Positions 1 to 8,090 of a stretch of 48,627 nucleotides of DNA are shown here, piece after piece. Position numbers and translations under genes: made by a program. The DNA is from Pseudomonadota bacterium (lineage in GTDB: Bacteria; Pseudomonadota; Alphaproteobacteria; Sphingomonadales; Sphingomonadaceae). The stretch covers positions 1 through 48,627 of the forward strand of contig JAEWBB010000014.1 of assembly GCA_023391375.1 (NCBI GenBank), read 5' to 3'. Within the stretch, counting starts at the first letter, position 1, and each line of letters opens with the position of its first letter. The notes under the pieces were generated by a model. It saw only the letters and a list, made by a program, of their open reading frames with translations, had not been told where the DNA came from and did no database searches.

Positions 1-632
1 TGACGCCCGTCAGGTCGATGCCGAAGGTGCCCGGCTGGTCCGCGCCGACATTGAACAGGCCGGCCAGCGACCCAGTCGCCACCGTCGTCTGCGCATCGCC
101 ATCGGTGATGCCATTGGGCAGCTCGTCCTCGTCGACGTGCGCAGTGACCGTCTGGCCGTTCTGGCCCGGAATGTCGTCCTCGATTTCGACCAGGAAGGAT
201 CCCGCGTCGAGATGGATGGCGTCGCCGTCATGGTCGGTGACCACGACCGCGCCCGACAGGTCAAGAGTCTTGATCTGGTCGTCGCCGCTGCCGGTCAGGC
301 CCGCGCCGGTGTGGTCGATCGCCTTCAGCAGGGTGAAGGTGTAATTGCCCCCGCTGGTGACTTCGACCGTGAACACATAGTTCGCGGCATTGTTCTGGTC
401 GGCGCCCGTGTAGGCGACCAGCTTGCCGCCAACGACGGCGTAGCTGACGCCGAGGCCGGCCGACGTGATCGACGGCAGGGTGACACCGGTGAGGTTGAAG
501 CCGAACGTTCCCGGCTGGTCGGCGCCCACCACGATGAGGCTCGACAGCGATCCGGTCGCGACCGTGGTCTGGCCATCGCCATCGGTGATGCCGCTGGGCA
601 GTTCGTCTTCGTCGACGTGGGCCGTGACGACC
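1..632 (-). repeat. 480-bp tandem repeat inside the adhesin gene
   Basis: Two successive units with exactly 480-bp periodicity (160 residues) are visible: the stretch around 91-120 recurs at 571-600 with few changes. Each unit begins near AHVDEDELP and contains GADQPGTFG. The left copy is cut by the window edge, so more copies probably follow. Confidence 0.85.
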
Positions 633-3600
633 GCGCCGGTCTGCACCGGCGCATCGTCGAGCACCGTGACGTTGATCGTCGTGGTGCCGGTGACCGTCGT
701 CACATCGCCTTCGTTGTCGGTGACGCGCACGGCGAAATTGTCGCCCGCGAGCGCATCGGCAAGGCCGCGAATGCCGTCGCCATCGTTCGGATCATTGTCC
801 GGATGATCGTAGGCCGTGGTCAGCGTGTAGGTGTAGCTGTAGTGGCCCGCGCCGTCGGAAACGACCGTCAGGAAACCATGCGTGCCCTGCACGACGACCG
901 GCGAACCGACGGTCGCGCCAGTGACGTTGATCCAGGTGCCGTTCTTGTCCTGCACCTCGACCGCGCCCAGCGTGTCGTTGCCGGTGGTGATGGTCATCGT
1001 GCCGGACGCCATCTCGCTGTTGTCGGTGTTCGGCGCCGGGTCGGTGAGTTCGCCGGTGCCCAGCGGCAGGCCCTTTTCGTCGACGACCAAGTCGGTCACC
1101 GAGAGCGTCGGCTTCGAGTCATTGTCGAGCGTGAAGCTGACCGTCGCGTCGTCATGATCGCCGTCCTTGTCGAACACGCGATAGACGAAGCTGACCGGGC
1201 CGGATTCGCCGGCGGCCGGGGTGTAGGTGAACTGGTGCGTGACCGCGTTGTAGGTCAGCGTGCCGGCACCGGTCTTCGAGATGATCTCGACATGGTCGAG
1301 GCCGTCGGATCCGCCGTCGATGTCGGCGGTGACGTCGATCACCACCGGCAAGCCTTCCGGCTGCGTGCCCGCGACCGCGTGGTCGACGGCGTTGGGGCCA
1401 TCGTCGCCGAAGGTAATGACCGAACCCAGGTCGACCGTCTTGACGTCGGTGTCGCCGTCGAAGTCAGTCGCGGTGACCTGCAGGATCAGGGCACCAGTCG
1501 ACAACGGCGAGCTGTTTTCGTCGAAGTTGTTCGTGTTGGTGTGTTCGATCGCCTGGTACTGCGTCATCACGACGTCGGTGCCCGAAAGCGCGACGGTGAA
1601 GACGGTGTTGGCAAGGCTGATACCGCTGCCGTTGGCAATGGCCGACGTCGAGCCGACAATCATGCCGCCGACGTTATACAGGTAGATCGGCAGGTTGCCG
1701 TCCGAGGTCATCAGGCCGCTGGCGACCAGGCCGCCGGTCGCCGGGCCGAGCAGCAGCGCATAGCCGTAGCCGGTCGGGCTGTCGGCACTGACCTGGGTGT
1801 TCGTGATCGTCAGCAAAGTGCTGAGCGCGACGGTAACCTGGCCGAGGCCGGTCGCGTCGGTCTCACCCGGACCGTCGGTGCCGGGGACGGATTCGTCGAT
1901 ATGGAGACTGGCGCCCTGGTTGAGGCTGACCGAAATCGCCGGGCCGTCGTCGACGAAGCGGACGAGGCCGCCCAGGTCAAGCGACTTCACGTCGTTGGCA
2001 TAGTCGCCGTCATTATCGATCGCGGTGCCAGTGCCGACCAGTTCCACCAGGCCGGTGCCGAGCAGAACCGACTGGTCGATGAACGGCGCGCCGCTGGGCG
2101 ATTCCGCCGCATGGTCGATCTGCTGGTACTGGGTCAACGTGACCAGACCACCGTCGGTCGTCGTCAACGAGAAGACCGCCGAGGGATCGCCAGCGCCGAC
2201 CGCCGTCATGCTGGTCGCAGCGACGATCGTGTTGGCGTCGATCTGGAACAGGTAGATGATCTGGCCATGGCTGGTCAGGCCGGAATTGACCGGGCCGCTG
2301 CCGGCAATCAGGCGCAGGTCGAACGTCAGGCTGGACGAGGCGAGGCCGTCGGCGCCGCCGTTTGCCGTCACGCTGAACACGCCGCCGAAGTTGGCGGTCG
2401 TCGAGTCCGAGGTTGAGCCGGCGCCTTCGGTGCCGTCATCGGTCGTGACGAGCGTGAGGCCGTCGAGCGCCTGCCCGGTCGGCAGCTGTACCGACACCGC
2501 CACGCTCGGACCATCGTCGAAGAAGCGGATCAGGCCGCCGATGCCGGCCGTCGCCTCGACGGTGTCATGGTCGTAATCTTCGTAGACGACATGCGCCGTG
2601 ATCAGCCCGTCGAGCGTCAGGGGCGAATTGGTGTCGTTGTAGGCGATCGCGGTGTTGCCGGCATCGCTATGCTCGAGCGCATAGTTCTGCGTGACCGTCA
2701 GGGTGCCGTTGGCGTTGATCGTGATCGCGAAGGCGACCTTGTCGGCGCCGTCGTTGAACACGCCGTTGATGTGGGTCGCGTCGACCTGCACCAGCGTGAT
2801 CGCGTGGTTCCCGTCGGCCGTCACCAGCCCGCTGGCGGCGCTGTTGATGGTCAGCGAATAGGCCGGGGCCGCGCCCTGGCCGTCGCCGCCGTACGAGACC
2901 GGTGCGAGGATGATCGCGCCGACACTGGTAGCGCTGATCGCGCCCGCCGGCGAAAGCACCGGACTCCCGCTGTTGCTTTCGTCGAGATCGACATTGGCGC
3001 CGATCGTGACCTGGCCGCTGAGGACCGGGCTGTCGTCCTCGACAATCACGGTCAACGTGCCGCTGGTCGCCGCCGTCCCGTCACTGGCCTGCACGGGCAC
3101 GATGATCGACAGCGCGTCCTCGCTCGTCGCCGGCGAGGTGCCGGTGACCGGATGGTCCAGCTGGGCCAGCAGGTTCACCGTATAGTGACCCGCATTGTCG
3201 ATAGTGATGACGATGACGGCGCCCGCCGCGGTCGAACCGGTCAGCGTGTGGCCACCATCGGTCGTCGCCCAGGTGATAGCCTGGCCGCGCGAGGTGAAGC
3301 TGCCGGCCGGCGCACCGAGCGTCAGGGTCAACGGATCGCCGTCGCCGTCGCTGATCGACAAGTTGCCGCTCGACGTGGCCGAGCTGGCGACATCGGTCGG
3401 GTTGCCGAGCGCATCGGGATTCCCCGCCACGAAGCCTTCTTCGGTGACCGCGGTCGTGCCCGACACGAGCACCGGACGGTCGTTCGTGCCGATGACGGTG
3501 ATGGTCAGCGTCGTGGTGCTGGGGTCACCGTCGCCGTCGGTGATCGTATAGTTGAACACTTCGGTGACCGTCTGGCCGGCATGCAGCGCCTGGACGTTCG

Positions 3601-5092
3601 CATCGCCGTTGCGCAGCGTGTAGACATAGGCTCCCGAGCTTTGCAGCACGAGGTCGCCGTAGGTGCCGTGAACGATGGCGCCGAGGGTGCCCGCGGTGCC
3701 GGCGAACGACACGCCGGTGACATGCGCGCCGTCCGCGCCCTGCACGTCGGCCACGCCGTCGGTGCCGTTCGCATCGGTCCCGCCAACGCCGGTGAAGACG
3801 TTGCCGTCCGCGACCGTGGCGCCATCCTCGGTGACGCTGTCGACGTCGGCAATCGCGGTCGGCACGTCGTCGGCGATGTTGATGCGCAAGGTGGCATTCG
3901 CGACGTCGCCGTCACTGTCGACCAGGCTGACCGCGAAGTCTTCCCACGGGGTCGTATCGGTCTGGTGGTTGACGTTATCGAGCAGCGTGTAGGTGTAGCT
4001 GATCGTCCCCGCCGCGACGTTGACGCCGTTGATGTGCAGCGTGCCATAGTCGCCCGGGATATCGGTGACAGCACCGGCGCCGACGACGACATAGGCGACG
4101 CCGTTGATCGTGATCGTGATCGTGGCGACGCCGTCGGGCGAATTGAACACGATGTTGCCGCTGGTCACTTCGTCGGTCGAGGCGCTGTGCGAACCCGCGG
4201 GTTCGCCGGTGCGCGCCGGGAGGGCGCCTTCGTCGACTTCATCGACCGCGCTGATGCTGGCCGGCTGCCCGTCGGGCTGGACGAAGATTTCGGGAATGTT
4301 GTCGGGCGCGTTCGGGCGCTGAGGAATGTAGGTCTCTTCGAACGTCGGCGGCGTATACGCCATCTCGGTCGGCGGCAGCAGGTCGCCGAGCGGCACGCCC
4401 GGATCGAGCGGCGCCACCGGTTCACCGAAGTTGCCGCCACCCGACTGCGGCGGACCGGCGGCCGGACGCGGTTCGCTGTCGATCAGCAGCGATGCCAGCG
4501 TGTCCGACGGGATTTCGACGTCGCCCAGCGCGAGCTGCGGCACGAACACCGCACCATCGGTGATGACCATCTGGGTGCCGTCCGGCAGGTTGATGACCAG
4601 GTCGCGGCCGACGACATGGATGTCGCTCAGCTCGACACCCGCGGGCAGGGTGATGACTTCGTTGCCCGCGACGATCCGCTGGGCATTGTCCTGGACCTTG
4701 GCTTCCTCGGTGCCGTCGATGCGGATCACCAGGCGCGCACTGTCAATCGTTCCCGACTTGTCGGCCAGCGTGTAGGTGAAGACGTCCTCGACGTTGTCGG
4801 GCGAACCTTTGTGGTGCGTATAGGTGTAGTTGCCCTGCGCATCGATCTTGATCGAGCCGTAGCGGCCGGCCGCTTCCATCGACGATCCATCGCCGCCGCC
4901 GGCACCCGTGATGCCGGTGACATGCGCGTTGCCCGCGCCGGCGTCGTCCGCCCCAGCGGCGCCGCTGACGGTGCCCCGGCCGGTGATCGTGTTGCCGGTC
5001 GCTGCTGCACCCGAGCCCGCAGGAATGACGTCATAGTCGTCGTTGGCCGTCAGAGGATGATTGCCGCCCTGCTGAAAATCGTCGTTGCTCAT
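1..5092 (-). CDS. Giant repeat adhesin, large extracellular T1SS-type protein (3' end outside window)
   Basis: The visible part is the N-terminal 1,697 residues; the C-terminus, where RTX repeats and a type I secretion signal would be expected, lies beyond the left edge. The start is ATG at 5092 with GAGGTGG just upstream. There is no Sec signal peptide, as is usual for type I-secreted adhesins. Roughly residues 1-130 form a VCBS/cadherin-like unit (NYTYTHHKG, VFTYTLADKSG). Residues ~130-205 resemble the N-terminal prefix of BapA-like proteins. A Pro-rich linker follows to ~270, then many Ig-like repeats with Asp-rich borders (DDGP, DDSP, DGDGDP, DKDGD) that probably bind calcium, of the VCBS and DUF5801/T1SS-143 kinds. 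The last two visible repeats are 160 residues long and very similar. Expected role: surface adhesion or biofilm. No transporter genes (ABC, MFP, TolC) are visible beside it. The family is clear; exact domain names would need a profile search. Confidence 0.85.
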   Translation of the reverse strand, partial: MSNDDFQQGGNHPLTANDDYDVIPAGSGAAATGNTITGRGTVSGAAGADDAGAGNAHVTGITGAGGGDGSSMEAAGRYGSIKIDAQGNYTYTHHKGSPDNVEDVFTYTLADKSGTIDSARLVIRIDGTEEAKVQDNAQRIVAGNEVITLPAGVELSDIHVVGRDLVINLPDGTQMVITDGAVFVPQLALGDVEIPSDTLASLLIDSEPRPAAGPPQSGGGNFGEPVAPLDPGVPLGDLLPPTEMAYTPPTFEETYIPQRPNAPDNIPEIFVQPDGQPASISAVDEVDEGALPARTGEPAGSHSASTDEVTSGNIVFNSPDGVATITITINGVAYVVVGAGAVTDIPGDYGTLHINGVNVAAGTISYTYTLLDNVNHQTDTTPWEDFAVSLVDSDGDVANATLRINIADDVPTAIADVDSVTEDGATVADGNVFTGVGGTDANGTDGVADVQGADGAHVTGVSFAGTAGTLGAIVHGTYGDLVLQSSGAYVYTLRNGDANVQALHAGQTVTEVFNYTITDGDGDPSTTTLTITVIGTNDRPVLVSGTTAVTEEGFVAGNPDALGNPTDVASSATSSGNLSISDGDGDPLTLTLGAPAGSFTSRGQAITWATTDGGHTLTGSTAAGAVIVITIDNAGHYTVNLLAQLDHPVTGTSPATSEDALSIIVPVQASDGTAATSGTLTVIVEDDSPVLSGQVTIGANVDLDESNSGSPVLSPAGAISATSVGAIILAPVSYGGDGQGAAPAYSLTINSAASGLVTADGNHAITLVQVDATHINGVFNDGADKVAFAITINANGTLTVTQNYALEHSDAGNTAIAYNDTNSPLTLDGLITAHVVYEDYDHDTVEATAGIGGLIRFFDDGPSVAVSVQLPTGQALDGLTLVTTDDGTEGAGSTSDSTTANFGGVFSVTANGGADGLASSSLTFDLRLIAGSGPVNSGLTSHGQIIYLFQIDANTIVAATSMTAVGAGDPSAVFSLTTTDGGLVTLTQYQQIDHAAESPSGAPFIDQSVLLGTGLVELVGTGTAIDNDGDYANDVKSLDLGGLVRFVDDGPAISVSLNQGASLHIDESVPGTDGPGETDATGLGQVTVALSTLLTITNTQVSADSPTGYGYALLLGPATGGLVASGLMTSDGNLPIYLYNVGGMIVGSTSAIANGSGISLANTVFTVALSGTDVVMTQYQAIEHTNTNNFDENSSPLSTGALILQVTATDFDGDTDVKTVDLGSVITFGDDGPNAVDHAVAGTQPEGLPVVIDVTADIDGGSDGLDHVEIISKTGAGTLTYNAVTHQFTYTPAAGESGPVSFVYRVFDKDGDHDDATVSFTLDNDSKPTLSVTDLVVDEKGLPLGTGELTDPAPNTDNSEMASGTMTITTGNDTLGAVEVQDKNGTWINVTGATVGSPVVVQGTHGFLTVVSDGAGHYSYTYTLTTAYDHPDNDPNDGDGIRGLADALAGDNFAVRVTDNEGDVTTVTGTTTINVTVLDDAPVQTGAVVTAHVDEDELPSGITDGDGQTTVATGSLSSLIVVGADQPGTFGFNLTGVTLPSITSAGLGVSYAVVGGKLVAYTGADQNNAANYVFTVEVTSGGNYTFTLLKAIDHTGAGLTGSGDDQIKTLDLSGAVVVTDHDGDAIHLDAGSFLVEIEDDIPGQNGQTVTAHVDEDELPNGITDGDAQTTVATGSLAGLFNVGADQPGTFGIDLTGV

Positions 5093-5724
5093 GACCCACC
5101 TCATGTTCGCGCCGGGTGCCCGCCCGTGCCCGTTTTGAACCTGCAGAATGGAACCCCACCGGCCGTTCGGTTGAACGGAAAGAGTTAACGCTGACAGAAC
5201 CCCACTCTGCTCACGGGGGTGAAAACAACACTATATCCGCGACTTGGCAAGCAGGCTGTGGATAAAGCTTGCGTTTGTCAGTCGATATTGAGTCAAAGTC
5301 CAAAGTATAGATTGGTTAACGTGGGCAATGACAACGAAGGACTTCATCTTCGATATTCAGATTATGATGGGTGAGGGCAAATGCTCTTGCTCGAATGACG
5401 CGATGTCGCTCATTGGAGAAACGAACCTTTACTTTCCGAACCGCAATGATGTTAACCTGGATTGCAGTCCCGTATTCGGTTACCGCAAATTTAACAGGAG
5501 GGTCCGGCAGCTTTTTGCCGGATGCGCGCGCGATTTGATTGGTCGCCACGCAATCGCAGAATCTTATTCCGGGAATCCCAAAAGGGGACGAATCCGGCTC
5601 GATCGCCGGCGGCATGCTTTCGCGACTCGGCCGGACCGGTGGTTCGTTTCGGTCCGAGTCGCGGTTGCGGGGTGCATGGCCGCGGCGAACCGGCTAGCAA
5701 GGCGGCGAACCAATTGGAGCGCAC
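5093..5724. other. 632-bp intergenic region with possible adhesin promoter and 5' hairpin
   Basis: No convincing gene is seen. Positions ~5217-5480 are clearly more AT-rich than the flanks. On the minus strand TTGTCA (5329-5334) and TATACT (5304-5309), 19 bp apart, could be the adhesin promoter, giving a ~200-nt untranslated leader. In that leader CCGTTC/GAACGG (5163-5168 and 5173-5178) forms a perfect 6-bp hairpin with a 4-nt loop. On the right TCCGGCA/TGCCGGA (5503-5522) is another inverted repeat without a U-tract. GGAG at 5716-5719 belongs to the next gene. Confidence 0.3.
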
Positions 5725-8028
5725 ATGCGGATCGCCTGCGTCGGCGCCGGCCCGGCCGGACTCTATTTCGCCATTTCGATCCTTCGCCGGCAACCCGGCG
5801 CCACGATCGAATTGTTCGAGCGCAACCCGGAGGGCGTCACCTTCGGCTGGGGGGTGGTGTTCTCCGACCAGACGCTCGGCAACCTGCGCGAAAACGACCC
5901 CGTCTCAGCCGCGGTGATCGAAGGCGAATTCGCGCATTGGGACGATATCGAAGTGCATGTTGGCGATGCCTGCGTCCGGTCGGGCGGCCATGGATTCATC
6001 GGCATCGGCCGCAAGCGGCTGCTGGAAATCCTGGCCGAACGGGCCCGCGAGTTGGGAGCGGTCATACACTACGGCGTGGACGCAAGCGGCCCTGAACTGG
6101 CCGCGGAGTTCGACCTCGTGATCGCGGCTGACGGCATCAACAGCCGCACGCGCGAGGGCGCGCGCGAGGCGTTCGGTGAAGAAGTCGAGACCCGCGCCAA
6201 TCGCTTCATCTGGCTCGGCACCCCGAAGCACTTCGACGCGTTCACCTTCGCTTTTGTGCCGACCGACCACGGTTGGGTCTGGGCCCACGCCTACCCATTC
6301 GCGAAGGATTGCTCGACGTTCATCGTCGAATGTTCGGACCAGACCTGGCGCGGCCTCGGCTTCGACCGGATGGAGCAGTCGGAGGCCATCGCCGCTTGCG
6401 AACAGCTGTTCGCCCGCTACCTCGACGGCGCCCCGCTGTTGACCAACGCGGCGCACCTGCGCGGTTCGGCGGCTTGGCTGCAATTCCGCCGGATTCGCAG
6501 CGAACGCTGGTTCGATGGCCGGCTGATCCTGCTCGGCGACGCGGCGCACACCGCCCATTTCTCGATCGGATCGGGTACCAAGCTGGCGCTCGAGGACGCG
6601 ATCAAGTTGGCCGACGTCTTGTCGCGCCCCGGGGCGTTCGACGACCTCGACGCCGCGCTGCAGGATTATCAGGACGAGCGTGAGCTGGAAGTGCTCAAGC
6701 TCCAGAACAGCGCCCGCAATTCGACCGAATGGTTCGAGACCGTCGATCGTTACCTCGACTTCGAACCATGGCAATTCGCCTATTCGCTGCTGTCCCGGTC
6801 GCAGCGCATCAGTCACGACAACCTGCGCTTGCGCGACAGCGCATGGGTGGGCGAGGTCGAACGCCGTTTCTGGGAACGCGAAACGGGTAAGGCGAAGGCT
6901 GCCCCTCCGATGTTCGCGCCGCTCAAGCTACGAGGGATGACGCTGCCCAATCGCATCGTCGTCTCGCCGATGGCCACGTACAGTGCAGAAGGCGGCCTCC
7001 CCAACGACTTCCACCTCGTCCATTATGGCGCGCGGGCGCAAGGCGGCGCCGGCCTGGTGTTCACCGAAATGACCTGCGTCTCGCCCGAGGGACGTATTTC
7101 GCCCGGCTGCACCGGCCTGTGGTGCGACAAGCAACGCGACGCTTGGAAACCGGTGGTCGATTTCGTCCATCGCTGGACGCCCGCCAAGTTCTGCCTTCAG
7201 CTTGGCCACTCCGGCGGCAAGGGATCAACGCAGCTTGGCTGGGAAACGATCGACGCGCCGCTTCCGTCCGACAACTGGCCGTTGATCGCGGCCAGCGAGG
7301 TCCCCTGGACGGGCTCGAATCAGGTGCCGCGCGCCATGACCCGCGACGACATGGACGCGGTCATCGGCCAGTTCGTCGCCGCCACCCGGCGCGGCGCCGA
7401 CGCGGGCTTCGACATGCTCGAGCTCCACGCCGCGCACGGTTACCTCGTTTCCAGTTTCATCACGCCGCTGATGAACCGCCGGCAGGACGAATATGGAGGC
7501 AGCCTCGAAAATCGCCTGCGCTTCCCGCTCGAGCTGTTCCGCGCGATGCGCGCCGCCTGGCCCGAAGAACGGCCGATGTCGGTCCGCATTTCGTCCAACG
7601 ACTGGGCCGGCGACGGCGGGGTAACGCCGGACGAGGCGGTGATGATCGCGCGCGCGTTCGACGAAGCGGGCGCCGACCTGATCGACGTTTCCGCCGGCCA
7701 GACCTGGGCGGACGCCAAGCCGGTGTACGGCCGGATGTTCCAGACACCGTTCGCCGACCATGTCCGTAATGAGGCCGGGGTTCGGACCATGGCGGTCGGC
7801 AACATCACCGATTACGACATGGCCAACGGCATCCTCGCCGCGGGCCGCGCCGACTTGGTGGCGCTCGGCCGGCCGCACCTCATCAACCCCTATTGGACGC
7901 TCCACGCCGCCGCGGCACAGAACTATCGCGGCCAGGAGGTTCCTCCGCCTTACCTTAACGGCATGGCGCAACTGGCGCGGCTGATCGAGCGCGAGCGGCA
8001 AATGCAGGCCGCCGAACTTCGCGCGTGA
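5725..8028 (+). CDS. Fused FAD monooxygenase / Old Yellow Enzyme (anthraniloyl- or salicylyl-CoA 5-hydroxylase type)
   Basis: 767 residues, start ATG with GGAG 5 nt upstream. Residues 1-~385 are a PHBH-type FAD monooxygenase: Rossmann GAGPAG at residues 7-12, the second FAD motif LGDAAHTAHF near 270. Residues ~390-767 are an Old Yellow Enzyme-type FMN oxidoreductase (LPNRIVVSPM, ELHAAHGYL, YGGSLENR). This two-domain layout is known from 2-aminobenzoyl-CoA monooxygenase/reductase and from proteins annotated as bifunctional salicylyl-CoA 5-hydroxylase/oxidoreductase; it hydroxylates an aromatic CoA thioester and, in the aminobenzoyl-CoA case, reduces the ring. No CoA ligase or ring-degradation gene is adjacent, so the substrate is unknown. 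Family assignment is firm; substrate is inferred only from relatives. Confidence 0.85.
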   Translation: MRIACVGAGPAGLYFAISILRRQPGATIELFERNPEGVTFGWGVVFSDQTLGNLRENDPVSAAVIEGEFAHWDDIEVHVGDACVRSGGHGFIGIGRKRLLEILAERARELGAVIHYGVDASGPELAAEFDLVIAADGINSRTREGAREAFGEEVETRANRFIWLGTPKHFDAFTFAFVPTDHGWVWAHAYPFAKDCSTFIVECSDQTWRGLGFDRMEQSEAIAACEQLFARYLDGAPLLTNAAHLRGSAAWLQFRRIRSERWFDGRLILLGDAAHTAHFSIGSGTKLALEDAIKLADVLSRPGAFDDLDAALQDYQDERELEVLKLQNSARNSTEWFETVDRYLDFEPWQFAYSLLSRSQRISHDNLRLRDSAWVGEVERRFWERETGKAKAAPPMFAPLKLRGMTLPNRIVVSPMATYSAEGGLPNDFHLVHYGARAQGGAGLVFTEMTCVSPEGRISPGCTGLWCDKQRDAWKPVVDFVHRWTPAKFCLQLGHSGGKGSTQLGWETIDAPLPSDNWPLIAASEVPWTGSNQVPRAMTRDDMDAVIGQFVAATRRGADAGFDMLELHAAHGYLVSSFITPLMNRRQDEYGGSLENRLRFPLELFRAMRAAWPEERPMSVRISSNDWAGDGGVTPDEAVMIARAFDEAGADLIDVSAGQTWADAKPVYGRMFQTPFADHVRNEAGVRTMAVGNITDYDMANGILAAGRADLVALGRPHLINPYWTLHAAAAQNYRGQEVPPPYLNGMAQLARLIERERQMQAAELRA

Positions 8029-8090
8029 ACCCGTTTGGGTTTGGCCAAAGCTGATGTAGGTTAGCCTCCGCGCGTTGTCGGGGGTGGCGA

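Noticed and set aside
137..2416. Long plus-strand open frame opposite the adhesin gene
   Set aside because: Arg/Asp/Val-rich translation without recognisable domains; a high-GC shadow of the real minus-strand gene. The same applies to the plus-strand frame at 2567-5188.
5503..5522. Inverted repeat TCCGGCA/TGCCGGA as a terminator
   Set aside because: No T-tract follows on either strand and no gene ends nearby.
5328..6095. Possible gene in the spacer before the fused monooxygenase
   Set aside because: No ribosome binding site, runs deep into the monooxygenase gene in another frame, and has no recognisable domain.
8040..8049. TTTGGCCAAA palindrome upstream of the TonB receptor as an iron-regulator box
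   Set aside because: Only 10 bp, with no resemblance to a 19-bp Fur box or a repeated motif.
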